Assembly (NCBI RefSeq): GCF_003207955.1
Contig: NZ_NOXG01000009.1
Coordinates: forward strand, 1 to 64,000
Direction: 5' to 3'
Length of the DNA stretch: 64,000 nt
From: Novacetimonas pomaceti
Lineage (GTDB): Bacteria > Pseudomonadota > Alphaproteobacteria > Acetobacterales > Acetobacteraceae
Shown: piece by piece, positions 54,059 through 63,781 of the stretch
Layout: the number at the start of each line of letters is the position of its first letter
Numbering within the stretch: the first letter of the stretch is position 1
Made by a program: the position numbers and the translations under genes
Notes under the pieces: model-generated
What the model was told of the DNA's origin: nothing
The model's database searches: none
The model's input: only the letters and a program-made list of their open reading frames with translations

Positions 54059-54232
54059 GGCGTGACCTCCGGTTATGGTGCGTCGGTTTCCCGACGCGAT
54101 CACAACATCTTGCGCATGCCTGTCGTGCTGGCAAGCATGCCCTGTTATATTGGCGTCAATATATGATTTCCGGCCACCACGTCGAATACCGGAAGGTGGA
54201 ACGGCCACCACAATGGCGCAGGAACGACAGAC

Positions 54233-54658
54233 ATGCCCGATACCAGCTTTTCCCCCAGGTCCGTTGATGAAATCGCCAGCTATCACGCGCATGTCTATTT
54301 CTCGCCTGCTACGGCATCCCACGCGCTTGCGCTACGGACGGCGCTGGCGCGGCGTTTTTCCGTCCGGCTGGGCCGCGTTCACGAGGCACCGGTGGGACCG
54401 CATCGTGCCAGCATGTTTCAGGTCGCCTTTGAAACCGCCCTGTTCGCGACCCTCGTGCCATGGCTCATGCTGAATCGAAACGGCCTCAGCATCCTGGTGC
54501 ATCCCAATACCACCCATCCCCGTCGCGACCATGTCGAGGACAGCCTGTGGCTTGGCACCCCCCTCGCCCTGCTTCCCGAGCGCCTGCCCGAAACGCAGGA
54601 ACATGCCGACATGGCGGGGCCAGTGAACACGACGCCGGACCTGCCCCCTGTGTCCTGA
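54233..54658 (+). CDS. DOPA 4,5-dioxygenase-like protein
   Basis: A 141-residue protein with YHAHVYF (His18, His20), VGPHRASMFQVAF (His57) and VPWLMLNRNGLSILVHPNT (His90), the conserved pattern of the DOPA 4,5-dioxygenase family (extradiol ring cleavage). In bacteria the natural substrate of these small proteins is unclear. The ATG at 54233 starts the conserved part. It lies between the Gln-rich gene and the glucoamylase-like gene with no clear partner. Confidence 0.88.
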   Translation: MPDTSFSPRSVDEIASYHAHVYFSPATASHALALRTALARRFSVRLGRVHEAPVGPHRASMFQVAFETALFATLVPWLMLNRNGLSILVHPNTTHPRRDHVEDSLWLGTPLALLPERLPETQEHADMAGPVNTTPDLPPVS

Positions 54659-54763
54659 TTCGCATCTTTTGTAACAAGCAAAAAAAGAAACCGAACCGGG
54701 ATTGCCATCGAAGCGGACAACCCGCCATAAATACCGGCGAATCAAAGGCCGGGAGACAAGACA

Positions 54764-56263
54764 TTGCTTTGTCCGAAGACGGATCAACGGCGTACCATCC
54801 CCTCGTTCATATCGGCATTCCTTTCCCTCGCACTGCTGTCTGCCCTGCCGGTTCCTGCCCATGCCCTCGATGCGGAGGGCATGAAAGCCACGACATCGCA
54901 CGGCATGGCGGTTACCACGGCCACCGATGCGGCGCTGGTTGATGATCTGGAACACCGGACGTTTCAATGGTTCTGGGACGCAGCCGATCCGGCGTCCGGC
55001 CTGGTTCCTGACAGGTATCCTTCCGCGCAGACGCAGGCGAGCGTGGCCTCGATAGGTTTCGGACTGACGGCCTATGGCATCGGGGCGACGCGCGGATACA
55101 TCACCCGGGAACAGGCCGTGACGCGCACCATTTCCACCCTGCGCTATCTGCTGCGCTCCCCACAAAACGATAGCGAAGACAATGCAACGGGTTATCAGGG
55201 CCTGTATTATCATTTCCTGAAGAAGTCGGACGGCCTGCGACTGAACCGCGATATCGAACTTTCAAGCATCGATACGGCGCTGCTGATGCAGGGCGTCCTG
55301 TTTTCACAGTCCTTCTACGACCGCGACACGCCGCAGGAACACGAAATCCGCGACCTGTCAGACCAGCTTTACAGGCGGGTCAACTGGCGGTGGATACGTC
55401 GTCCCGACAACCGGCTCAGCATGGGATGGAGCCCCGAGCACCAGTTCATCGCCAGCTACTGGGAAGGCTACAGCGAGGGGATGATGGTCTATATCCTCGG
55501 GCTGGGGTCGCCCACCTTCTCGCTGGAACCGACGTCATGGCAGGCGTGGCTTGCCACCAATGACCGCCGCTGGGGCGATTATTACGGGCAGACCTTCCTG
55601 AATTTCGCCCCCCTGTTCGGTCATCAGTACAGTCACGCATGGATTGATTTCCGTGGCATACAGGATGACTGGGCGCATCAGAAACAGATTGATTATTTCG
55701 AAAACAGCCGCCGCGCGGTCTATGCGCAACGTGCCTATGCCATTGCCAATCCGGGGAAATGGCGGGATTACGGTCCGACCATGTGGGGGCTGACGGCCTG
55801 TGACGGGCCGGGCGAGACCACGCAGCAGATGGACGGGCAGGACCGGCATTACCTGTCCTATTCCGCGCGGGGGGCGGGACGCGACTATACACAGGATGAT
55901 GGGACCATCGCCCCGACCGCCGCTGTCGGTTCCATTGCCTTTGCACCCGAAATCGTGCTGCCGACCCTTCATGACATGAAGACCCGTTACGGCAGCAGGA
56001 TCTATGGAAAATACGGTTTCGTGGACGCCTTCAATCCCAGTTTCCGGGATGGGAAGTCGTTCTGGTCAGATAATGAATATCTGGGGATCGATCAGGGGCC
56101 GATCCTGCTGATGATCGAAAACTGGCGCACGGGACTGGTGTGGAACACCATGAAGCGCAACCCCTATATCCGCGCCGGCCTGCAGCGCGCGGGATTCCAA
56201 GGCGGATGGCTATCGAATGCCCCTGCCCCCGCCAGGGTTGCGCAGGCCATGCCCCTGCACTGA
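54764..56263 (+). CDS. Exported glucoamylase-like protein (PF10091/GH144-like)
   Basis: A 499-residue protein with a signal peptide (SAFLSLALLSALPVPAHA) and an alpha/alpha-barrel domain with DDLEHRTFQWFWDAADPASGLVPDRYP, ELSSIDTALLMQGVLF, FGHQYSHAWIDFRG, MWGLTACDGPG and DNEYLGIDQGPILLMIENWRTG. This is the glucoamylase-like family whose characterised members include beta-1,2-glucan-active enzymes. It probably trims a glucan in the periplasm. A TTG at 54764 with GGGAGA eight bases upstream is the start. Confidence 0.88.
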   Translation: MLCPKTDQRRTIPSFISAFLSLALLSALPVPAHALDAEGMKATTSHGMAVTTATDAALVDDLEHRTFQWFWDAADPASGLVPDRYPSAQTQASVASIGFGLTAYGIGATRGYITREQAVTRTISTLRYLLRSPQNDSEDNATGYQGLYYHFLKKSDGLRLNRDIELSSIDTALLMQGVLFSQSFYDRDTPQEHEIRDLSDQLYRRVNWRWIRRPDNRLSMGWSPEHQFIASYWEGYSEGMMVYILGLGSPTFSLEPTSWQAWLATNDRRWGDYYGQTFLNFAPLFGHQYSHAWIDFRGIQDDWAHQKQIDYFENSRRAVYAQRAYAIANPGKWRDYGPTMWGLTACDGPGETTQQMDGQDRHYLSYSARGAGRDYTQDDGTIAPTAAVGSIAFAPEIVLPTLHDMKTRYGSRIYGKYGFVDAFNPSFRDGKSFWSDNEYLGIDQGPILLMIENWRTGLVWNTMKRNPYIRAGLQRAGFQGGWLSNAPAPARVAQAMPLH

Positions 56264-56272
56264 ACCGCCGGG

Positions 56273-56764
56273 CTACCTCGTCCGGTGTCGCGTCAGGGAA
56301 CCCGTGGCCGGTCCCTGACGTGCGATGCGCGTGGACAGTACGATAACCGAATTCGTGCGGTCCACCCCCTGCAGCATGCCGATCCGGTCGATGGCGTCAT
56401 TGATCGCCTCTGTCGTCTGGGCACCGACCACGGCGATCATGTCCACATGCCCGCTGACGGCATGCAGTTCCCGGATTTCCGGAAACTGCCGCAGTGCGTC
56501 TTCCACCGATGCCACATGACGGGGCGTGAGCGTAATCATCACATGCGCCCGGATCGCATCGCGCGCCGCCGCCCCCATCACCACCGCGTATCCCGCAATC
56601 GCGCCCCCGCGCTCCAGCCTTTCGATCCGGCTCTGCACGGTCGTGCGCGACAGGCCGCCACGACGGGCCAGTTCCGCCGTGGACATGCGGGCATTTTCCT
56701 CCAGCAGGGACAGAATCAGGCGATCGGTGGCGTCGATGTGCATAGTGCCGATCATGGTCAACAT
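56273..56764 (-). CDS. Lrp/AsnC-family transcriptional regulator
   Basis: A 163-residue regulator with an N-terminal winged helix-turn-helix (TDRLILSLLEENARMSTAELARRGGLSRTTVQSRIERLERGGAI) and a C-terminal RAM domain (residues about 70-145) that would bind an amino acid. Three candidate ATGs exist at 56764, 56752 and 56743; the last starts the conserved MHIDATDR. It is divergent from the saccharopine-dehydrogenase-like gene and may regulate it, as is common for Lrp-family genes. Confidence 0.92.
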   Translation of the reverse strand: MLTMIGTMHIDATDRLILSLLEENARMSTAELARRGGLSRTTVQSRIERLERGGAIAGYAVVMGAAARDAIRAHVMITLTPRHVASVEDALRQFPEIRELHAVSGHVDMIAVVGAQTTEAINDAIDRIGMLQGVDRTNSVIVLSTRIARQGPATGSLTRHRTR

Positions 56765-56870
56765 TATGCCGAAATAAAAGCCCTATCTGCCGTCTATCCT
56801 CGGCTTGCTGCCGACATCCGGGCTTTGTCTGATCAATGGGTCTGATCCCACAATCATGCCGAGGATGGTC

Positions 56871-57959
56871 ATGCGGAAAATACTTGTTATCGGAGCCGGG
56901 AACATCGGGTCCACCATTGCAGATTTTCTTGCCAGCACGGGCGATTACGCCGTTACGCTGACCGATCGCGATGCAAACACGCTTGCGGGCGCGGACGTGC
57001 CTGACACGGTCAATCGCGTTACCGCCGACCTGAGCACGCCTGACGTCCTGCCGGGCCTTCTGAAGGGCTGTTTCGCCGTCCTTTCGGCCGCCCCGTTCCA
57101 CCTGACCACCACCATCGCCAGCGCCGCCGCCGCCGCGGGCGTCAACTACCTCGACCTGACGGAAGACGTGGCCAGCACCAAGGTCGTGCGTGAACTGTCC
57201 GCCACTGCTCCCTCCGTCGCATTTATCCCGCAGTGCGGACTGGCGCCGGGTGCCGTTTCCATCGTCGCGCATGACATCGCGCGCCGTTTCGACAGCGTGG
57301 ACACGATCCAGCTGCGTGTCGGGGCGCTGCCGGAATATTCCACCAACGCGCTGGGCTACAACCTGACGTGGAGCACGGATGGCGTCATCAACGAATATAT
57401 CGAACCCTGCGAGGCCATCGTCGGGGGCAAGCGCCGCCTGGTGCCCGCGCTGGAGGGGCTGGAAACCGTCACCATCGATGGCGTGACTTATGAAGCTTTC
57501 AATACCTCCGGCGGGCTGGGATCGCTGTGCGATACCTATGACGGCCGGGTGCGGGAACTGAATTACCGCACGATCCGCTATCCGGGTCATGCCGCGATCA
57601 TGAAGGTCCTGCTGAATGACCTTCGCCTGGCGGAACGCCGCGATGTCATCAAGTCGATATTCGAACACGCCCTGCCCGTGACGACGCAGGATGTCATTGT
57701 CATCCTCATCACCGTGTCGGGCCAGCGCGACGGGCGCCTGACGCAGGAAACGTTCGTGCGCGCGATCCATGGCGCGACCGTCAATGGCCGCCCGCGCACC
57801 GGCATCCAGATCACGACGGCGGGCGCGATCTGCGCCGTGCTCGACCTGCTGGCCGAAGGCAAGATTCCGACATCCGGGCTGGTGCTGCAGGAAGATATCG
57901 CCCTGTCGCAGTTCCTGGAAAACCGGTTCGGAAAATTCTATCAGGACGGCAGGCAGTAA
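56871..57959 (+). CDS. Saccharopine dehydrogenase-like protein
   Basis: A 362-residue NAD(P)-binding protein with an N-terminal Rossmann fold (ILVIGAGNIGSTIADFL) and the saccharopine dehydrogenase pattern (NYLDLTEDV and IPQCGLAPGAVSIVA). Related enzymes act on saccharopine or on other opine-like amino acids. The ATG at 56871 has GAGGA about seven bases upstream; earlier ATGs at 56856 and 56865 overlap that site. The divergent Lrp regulator suggests control by an amino acid. The substrate is not determined. Confidence 0.85.
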   Translation: MRKILVIGAGNIGSTIADFLASTGDYAVTLTDRDANTLAGADVPDTVNRVTADLSTPDVLPGLLKGCFAVLSAAPFHLTTTIASAAAAAGVNYLDLTEDVASTKVVRELSATAPSVAFIPQCGLAPGAVSIVAHDIARRFDSVDTIQLRVGALPEYSTNALGYNLTWSTDGVINEYIEPCEAIVGGKRRLVPALEGLETVTIDGVTYEAFNTSGGLGSLCDTYDGRVRELNYRTIRYPGHAAIMKVLLNDLRLAERRDVIKSIFEHALPVTTQDVIVILITVSGQRDGRLTQETFVRAIHGATVNGRPRTGIQITTAGAICAVLDLLAEGKIPTSGLVLQEDIALSQFLENRFGKFYQDGRQ

Positions 57960-58146
57960 CAGGCCCTGGTGTCTTTTCCCGGGCAGCGGACGCATCCCGC
58001 TGCCCACTTCTTTCCGCCATATTGAACCGGGGTGGGGTTCGATATAGCATCGCAACATACTGCCCTTCCCCCATATGAGGTGCCGGCGAACCGGGGCTGG
58101 TTCCATATGCGCCAGCACCCGCCAGATTGCGGATTGCCTGCCCGTC

Positions 58147-59109
58147 ATGCCCCACGACCAGATCCCGTGCATTTATGCCGCGCATTCGTATTACGATATC
58201 CGCCGCGAACTTGAAAAACGTCCCTCGGCACCACCATGCATTCAGGTGACGACGCTGGATGACCTGAAAAAGATCATCGCGGATGCAGAAATACTTGTCA
58301 TTTCCATGCTGTGGAAAAATGACCTTCTGGAAATCGCCCCCCGTCTCCGCCTGATCCAGTCCATCAGTTCCGGGGTGGAGCAGTTCGACCTGAACCGGCT
58401 GAAGGCACGCGGTGTCCATCTGTGCAATGCACGCGGCGCGAATGCCAGTGCGGTGGCGGAACATGCGCTGGCCCTGATGCTCAGCCTTGCCAGGCGGCTG
58501 TACGAAGCACGTGACAACCAGAAAATGTGCCGATGGTCCACCACCGGCACCGATCCGCGCCCACGCCTGCAGGAACTGTCGGAAAAGAATGTCCTGATCG
58601 TCGGCATGGGCACGATTGGCGATCGCCTTGCACGGCTGTGCCAGGCGCTGGGCATGAATGTCAGCGGCGCCCGGCACAGCGCCCGTCCGCTTGATGTCGC
58701 AGGCGTGCGGCAAATCACCATGAACCGCCTGCATGAAGGACTGGCGGATGCGGATTACGTCATCCTGACGTGCCCGTTGACGCCACAGACGCATCACCTT
58801 ATCAACACTGCGGCCTTCGCCGCCATGAAGCGTGACGCATGTCTCATCAACGTGGCGCGTGGAGCGGTGGTCGAGGAAGCCGCCCTGATCCATGCCCTCG
58901 ACACAGGCCGCATCGCGGGCGCGGCCCTCGATACCTATGACGAGGAACCGCTGCCCGCCTCCTCCCCCCTATGGTCACGGCCCAATCTGGTCATGACGGG
59001 CCATACGGCGGGCGAAACCCAGTTCTATGAACGCAATGTCGTTGATATCCTGCTCAGGAATCTTGCCGCGCTCAAAACCGGTGGTCCGATGACAAACATG
59101 ATTGTCTGA
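58147..59109 (+). CDS. D-isomer 2-hydroxyacid dehydrogenase family protein
   Basis: A 320-residue dehydrogenase with the nucleotide loop LIVGMGTIGDRLARL, the catalytic Arg in INVARGAVVEEAAL, the Glu in YDEEPLP and the His in TGHTAG. It reduces a 2-keto acid or oxidises its 2-hydroxy form. The ATG at 58147 starts the conserved domain; the site before it is weak. Its stop lies shortly before a copy of the dispersed repeat. Confidence 0.9.
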   Translation: MPHDQIPCIYAAHSYYDIRRELEKRPSAPPCIQVTTLDDLKKIIADAEILVISMLWKNDLLEIAPRLRLIQSISSGVEQFDLNRLKARGVHLCNARGANASAVAEHALALMLSLARRLYEARDNQKMCRWSTTGTDPRPRLQELSEKNVLIVGMGTIGDRLARLCQALGMNVSGARHSARPLDVAGVRQITMNRLHEGLADADYVILTCPLTPQTHHLINTAAFAAMKRDACLINVARGAVVEEAALIHALDTGRIAGAALDTYDEEPLPASSPLWSRPNLVMTGHTAGETQFYERNVVDILLRNLAALKTGGPMTNMIV

Positions 59110-59145
59110 AACAGAAGTTTTTCGGAAAATTCCTGAAATCACAAG

Positions 59146-59217
59146 AAGACGCTGCCTTTTTAAAAAAGGCAGCACCCAGAAACTTTTATATTTTGGCGCT
59201 GCCTTCAAACAATCTCC
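59146..59217. repeat. Dispersed palindromic repeat, copy D (partial)
   Basis: The order gctgcctttttaaaaaaggcagc (a near-perfect palindrome), acccagaaactttt, tttgg and ccttcaaacaatc matches 53389-53458 and 18786-18854. It lies between the 2-hydroxyacid dehydrogenase gene and the 3' end of the methyltransferase gene. Confidence 0.65.
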
Positions 59218-59241
59218 GGGCAGGGGACGCATCCTGGCAGT

Positions 59242-62200
59242 TCATGCCAGCCGGTCATAGGCCGCCAGCACCAGACGACGGGTCCGGTATTCCCCATAGG
59301 CCGCGATCTCGTTCTTGCGCAGGACGCGAAAGGTCTGTGACGGATAATCATGACCCATCACGTCATGGGGATCGAGGACATATTCCAGTTGCCGGCGACT
59401 GAGGCCATAGGCCCGGGCGTACCACGCATCAAGCTCCGCCCGCAGCCATGCGCGTCGGTCCTCATTCCATGGGAACGGCCCTCCGTCATAACCAAAATCC
59501 CGTGCAACGCCCGACATGACATGGCTGGCATATGTCAGTTCCACCACACGCGGGAGGATGAATTGCAGGGCATCGGGACCGTATGAAGAAGGAGGCAGGA
59601 CGGGAAGCTGCCGCACGATAAAGAAATTGAGGTTAACGCCGCCTGCTTTCTGCCTGCATACGAAATCAAAGGGTAGCGACGAAAGATTGGCGATCAGGCA
59701 GGCCATTTTATGATCGGTCCAGTTCCCGCGCGGAAACATGACCGTCATGCTGTTCCCCACCCCCCACGGCGGCAGAAGGTTGCAGATGAACGTGCGTTCA
59801 TTCGTGGGGGACATGATATTGCGGAATCCGAAAAATGCTGACAGATCAGTCCGGTTTCCCGTTTTGCGTATGACGTCCTCCTGCCGGACCCAGTAATGCG
59901 GCGTAATCTCGAAACCGGGATCGCAATGTTCGCACTGCGTGGTTTCGGGCAGGACGCGATGACCACGTTCGCCCTTGCGCCGTCCATACCCCGCATGCCT
60001 GTGATCGTAGAATGATCCCATTTTTGCTTCGTACAGCGGAAGATAACGTAATTCCTCCCCCTGCCCCGCCCTGTCGGAACGCACCCAGTCCGTACCCTCG
60101 CGCCGCCAGCCACCAGCACGTAACTGAAGGGCGTTACGGAAAAGGCCACTGTCGCTCGTCATGTTGAACAGGCCCTGCCTGAATTCGATGTCCCAGGGGT
60201 TTCCCGCGATCCCGCCCGCCTCATCGATGAAGACAGGAACACGACTGTAAATGCCGGCCGTCAGTTCGGCATCCGCGCTGGAGCGGAAGACCGGCATGGT
60301 ATTCGTATCGGGATTGATCCGCGCGATTTCTTCGGCGGTCAGGCTGAAATGGCGTCGCGTATCGCGTGCCTGCCGTGGGTCGTTCAGGAAGCAGGCAAAG
60401 CGCGCCGCCCCGGTTTCATTGCCCATGCTCAGCAGGCAGAATTTGAAACTGCGGTGAACATCGGTGAAAAATGGTGCACTGTTTTCAAAATCCAGCAGTT
60501 GGGCCAGACGCCTTTCACGCATCAGGTGACACAGAAAGGGCGCGGTCATGGCATCGGTCGCGATGCCGGTCGGCACGATAAGCCCCGCGCGCCCCTCCGG
60601 GCGGACAATCGTCAGGAACAGTTCGGCAAACAGGGCATAGGTATTTCCCCTGCCCCGCGCGGTCAGGGGAAAACGGCCACTGACGCGGGCAAAGGCGTTC
60701 ATGGCGTCAAATTGGCGCCGCGCATTGGAAAACCCGCGGAACAGGTCGGGACGGGTGGCCTTCAGTCCGCCAATCGCGGCCTTGCGCGCGGCACCTTTCA
60801 GGGCCGCGATTTCAGGCGCGCGGGCAGCGAAATATTCCTCTTCCTGCAATTGCATGACTTCCCATGGCGGGTTGCCTATCACAACGTCAAAGCCCCCCCG
60901 CCCGTCCATGACATCCGCGAACACCAGCGGCCAATGCAGGGCATGCGCCTGTCGGGCGATATCCACCGCCCCATATTCGCAATCACGGGAAACATCCTGC
61001 CAGGCCAGCCCGGACCACGCATCCGCCGTGGTCGGGCCGGCATCGGCAGGGGACAGGTGGTTACGTGGCCGCAGGAAAGCCGCGACATAAAGATCGCAGG
61101 CCACATGAAAGGCGGAACGTGACATTCTGCCCCACCACTCCCCGAACCGGCGGCGTTTGCATGCCACCTGTTCCCATGTCGTCTCGGGCAAGGCCTTGAT
61201 TGCCGCCAGCGCCATGCTGGCGGACGCGACCGATGGCTGAAACACAGGGCTTTGCATTTCGGAGCGCGCGCGCTGGTTCAATCGCAGGTAATGCCGGCAG
61301 ACGGCGGGATCATCACCCGTCAGTGGCCTGTACGCCGCATCTGGCACGCCCTTTTCCAGGGCGCCCATATCAAGGATGCCCAGCAGCGCGTCACCGCAGC
61401 GTATATTCGCATCCATGAAACACAGGGGATGTCCCGGCATGCCCGTTTCAAGCCACAGCGCCATTTTCGCAAGTTCGACCGCCATGGGGTTACAGTCCAC
61501 CCCATGAATGCAGCACGAGACGACATCGCGAAGTGCCGTGCGAAAATCCGGCGTGTCGGGCGCGCGAAGGAATGCAACACGACGGGCCATGCGCCGCGCG
61601 GCCCCCAGCAGGAAATGTCCCGCCCCGCAGGCCGGATCAATCACGCGAAGGGCGAGAATGGCTTCCGCCCCGCCAGCCGCCTCCGCCCGTTTCATGACGG
61701 GTTCGAGCGTACTGTCGAGCAGGGCCTCCACAAGGCTGTCCGGTGTATAATAGCTTCCTGATATCCGTCGCTCGCCCCCCCGCCGCCTGCCATCCAGACC
61801 GAAGCTTCCGTCCGCCCCGATATACGGACGTAGTTCCAGAAGGCTTTCATAAAGCGTTCCCAGTTCGCCACTTTTCAGGGATCGCCAGTCCGTGCCGCCG
61901 AGGCCGTGAAGGGCCGAAAGGAAACGGGTATTGGCAATGCGCGCCGTCCCCAGAATGGACATTCCCCCCGAAGGCGAACCGCCGCCCAGCGCCGGAATCC
62001 CGCACCCCGCATTGCCCGTTTCAAGATCCGCCAGCAGGGTCGCCACGCTGGCCCACCCGTCATGTTCCATGTCGGAAGCATCGATGGAAGTGGCACGTTC
62101 CAGCCAGTAAAGGATGCTTGCGTGCCGCCGGTCCTTTTCTGTTCCTGTCCGGGAAACCAGAAGGTCGCGCGCCTCGAGACAGGTCAGGAAAACAAGGCGA

Positions 62201-62442
62201 CAGACGGCACGCAGCAGTTCGTCAAACAGGGCGGAGAGGACCAGATGGTCCGTCCTGCCCTGCTCACGCAGCGCCGGATCCGCGTCCAGCACGCCCTGGC
62301 CAAGAATGATGATCGCGTTTCTGGCCCCTTCGCGCAGGCAGTTCCGCGATTGTGGGACGAGTTCGTCCTGTTCTTCCCCGGCTGTCACATCCGCGCCTTC
62401 GGGTGGCTGGACCTCTGTGGCGATCATGGACGGGGATGGCAT
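59242..62442 (-). CDS. Eco57I-type adenine DNA methyltransferase, apparently N-terminally truncated
   Basis: A large protein (about 1066 residues from the ATG at 62442) with N6-adenine methyltransferase motifs: DPACGAGHFL as motif I (AdoMet binding; residues 301-310 of the longest frame) and NPPW as motif IV (556-559). The preceding GSYYTPDSLVEALLDS and following WPLVFADVMDGRGGFDVVIGNPPW match long solitary or DISARM-like methylases and Type IIG enzymes. In relatives known to me about 300-400 residues precede this part and are missing here, ending just before the divergent aldo/keto reductase. Upstream starts (62538) lack a site; ATG 62442 has AGGAA at short spacing. No restriction, helicase or BREX/DISARM genes are adjacent. 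It may be an orphan methylase or a decaying remnant. Confidence 0.8.
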   Translation of the reverse strand: MPSPSMIATEVQPPEGADVTAGEEQDELVPQSRNCLREGARNAIIILGQGVLDADPALREQGRTDHLVLSALFDELLRAVCRLVFLTCLEARDLLVSRTGTEKDRRHASILYWLERATSIDASDMEHDGWASVATLLADLETGNAGCGIPALGGGSPSGGMSILGTARIANTRFLSALHGLGGTDWRSLKSGELGTLYESLLELRPYIGADGSFGLDGRRRGGERRISGSYYTPDSLVEALLDSTLEPVMKRAEAAGGAEAILALRVIDPACGAGHFLLGAARRMARRVAFLRAPDTPDFRTALRDVVSCCIHGVDCNPMAVELAKMALWLETGMPGHPLCFMDANIRCGDALLGILDMGALEKGVPDAAYRPLTGDDPAVCRHYLRLNQRARSEMQSPVFQPSVASASMALAAIKALPETTWEQVACKRRRFGEWWGRMSRSAFHVACDLYVAAFLRPRNHLSPADAGPTTADAWSGLAWQDVSRDCEYGAVDIARQAHALHWPLVFADVMDGRGGFDVVIGNPPWEVMQLQEEEYFAARAPEIAALKGAARKAAIGGLKATRPDLFRGFSNARRQFDAMNAFARVSGRFPLTARGRGNTYALFAELFLTIVRPEGRAGLIVPTGIATDAMTAPFLCHLMRERRLAQLLDFENSAPFFTDVHRSFKFCLLSMGNETGAARFACFLNDPRQARDTRRHFSLTAEEIARINPDTNTMPVFRSSADAELTAGIYSRVPVFIDEAGGIAGNPWDIEFRQGLFNMTSDSGLFRNALQLRAGGWRREGTDWVRSDRAGQGEELRYLPLYEAKMGSFYDHRHAGYGRRKGERGHRVLPETTQCEHCDPGFEITPHYWVRQEDVIRKTGNRTDLSAFFGFRNIMSPTNERTFICNLLPPWGVGNSMTVMFPRGNWTDHKMACLIANLSSLPFDFVCRQKAGGVNLNFFIVRQLPVLPPSSYGPDALQFILPRVVELTYASHVMSGVARDFGYDGGPFPWNEDRRAWLRAELDAWYARAYGLSRRQLEYVLDPHDVMGHDYPSQTFRVLRKNEIAAYGEYRTRRLVLAAYDRLA

Positions 62443-62624
62443 TGTCTTCCTGCAAGATGGCAATGGGAAAGAGGCTTTCATCGCCTGACACGCGGCAGGT
62501 GACAAGATTGGAATTCCCGCCTGCGCGGCCGGGGCCATCGCCCTGCCCCTCCCTTCGCATGCAACAATGACCTATCCTTTCCCGTTCGGGAACAGGCAAC
62601 CTTTTGGAACTGGGAGAACAGAGC

Positions 62625-63584
62625 ATGGAAAAACGTCCCCTCGGCCTGACCGGGCTTGATATCGCGCCAATCGTCTTCGGGGGAAACGTGCTGGGCTGGA
62701 CCATTGACGAAAAAACCGGCTTCGACGTGCTGGATGCCTTTGTCGATCACGGGTTCAATGCCATCGATACGGCGGATGTCTATTCCACGTGGGCTCCGGG
62801 TAACAAGGGCGGTGAATCGGAAACCATCATCGGACGCTGGCTCCGGGCGCGTCCCGGCATGCGTGAAAGGGTCCACATCTTTACCAAGGTCGGCTGGGAC
62901 CTGGGCGTTCCGGGCAAAAAGGGCCTGTCGAGGAAGTGGATCCTTCAGGCGGCGGAAGACTCCCTCTCCCGTCTGGGGATCGAACGGATCGACCTGTATT
63001 TTTCCCATCGCCCCGACCCCGAAACCCCGTGCGAGGAAACGCTGGCGGCCTTTGACCAGTTGAGGAAAGAGGGCAAGGTCCGCGCGATCGGCGCCTCCAA
63101 TTTCGATGCGGCGCAGATGGAACATGCGCTGGATGTCGCGCGCCGCAATGACCTTCCGGCCTATCAGGTGGTGCAACCTGAATATAACCTCTATGACCGC
63201 GCGTCCTATGACGGGGCGCTACGTGATCTGTGCCTGCGCGAAGGGTTGGGCGTCGTGACCTATTACAGCCTGGCCTCCGGGTTCCTGTCGGGGAAATACC
63301 GCACGGAATCAGATCTGTCACAAAGCCAGCGCGGCAAAGGCATTGGCAAGTATCTCAATCCGCGCGGGATGGCCATTCTCGCGGCACTTGACCGGGTCGC
63401 CCGGGCGCATGACGCCACGGATGCCGAAGTCGCCCTGGCATGGCTCATCGCGCGGCAGGGCGTAACCGCGCCGATCGCAAGCGCCACCAGGCGCGCCCAT
63501 GTCGAAAGTTTCGCGCGCGCGGCGGCACTGTGTCTGTCGGACGAAGAGATCCGCATGCTGGAAATGGCGGGCCAGCCGGAATAA
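62625..63584 (+). CDS. Aldo/keto reductase
   Basis: A 319-residue NADPH-dependent (beta/alpha)8-barrel reductase. The catalytic tetrad is visible as Asp48 and Tyr53 in DTADVY, Lys88 in FTKVG and His128 in FSHRP. It reduces aldehydes or ketones of unknown identity. The ATG at 62625 has GGGAGA eight bases upstream. It is divergent from the methyltransferase gene and ends at a strong terminator. Confidence 0.94.
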   Translation: MEKRPLGLTGLDIAPIVFGGNVLGWTIDEKTGFDVLDAFVDHGFNAIDTADVYSTWAPGNKGGESETIIGRWLRARPGMRERVHIFTKVGWDLGVPGKKGLSRKWILQAAEDSLSRLGIERIDLYFSHRPDPETPCEETLAAFDQLRKEGKVRAIGASNFDAAQMEHALDVARRNDLPAYQVVQPEYNLYDRASYDGALRDLCLREGLGVVTYYSLASGFLSGKYRTESDLSQSQRGKGIGKYLNPRGMAILAALDRVARAHDATDAEVALAWLIARQGVTAPIASATRRAHVESFARAAALCLSDEEIRMLEMAGQPE

Positions 63585-63614
63585 TCCCGCTGTCATTTCA
63601 GGCATATCGCGGCT

Positions 63615-63657
63615 GGGGACGGATGATCCGGATGGGACATCCGTCCCCTTTTCTTTT
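63615..63657 (+). terminator. Intrinsic terminator after the aldo/keto reductase
   Basis: The arms ggggacggatg (63615-63625) and catccgtcccc (63638-63648) form a perfect 11-bp stem followed by ttttctttt. Confidence 0.85.
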
Positions 63658-63781
63658 GGCGGCACCGACCCGATACGGGGATCAGACACAAGGACCGGCA
63701 GGAAGGACCACGGAATCCGTTCCAATACATGACCTGTTGCCCCATAAGGGAGAGAGACAGTCATGTAATCCAAGGACAACC

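Noticed and set aside
53440..54267. Ala- and Leu-rich open frames on the plus strand over the Gln-rich gene
   Set aside because: They are shadows of the repeated CAG/CTG-type codons on the minus strand. The minus frame has a signal peptide and a GGAGGT site.
59242..62442. A full BREX, DISARM or restriction-modification system
   Set aside because: Only the methylase is present; neighbouring genes are metabolic and no helicase, nuclease, PglZ or DrmA/B-like gene is visible.
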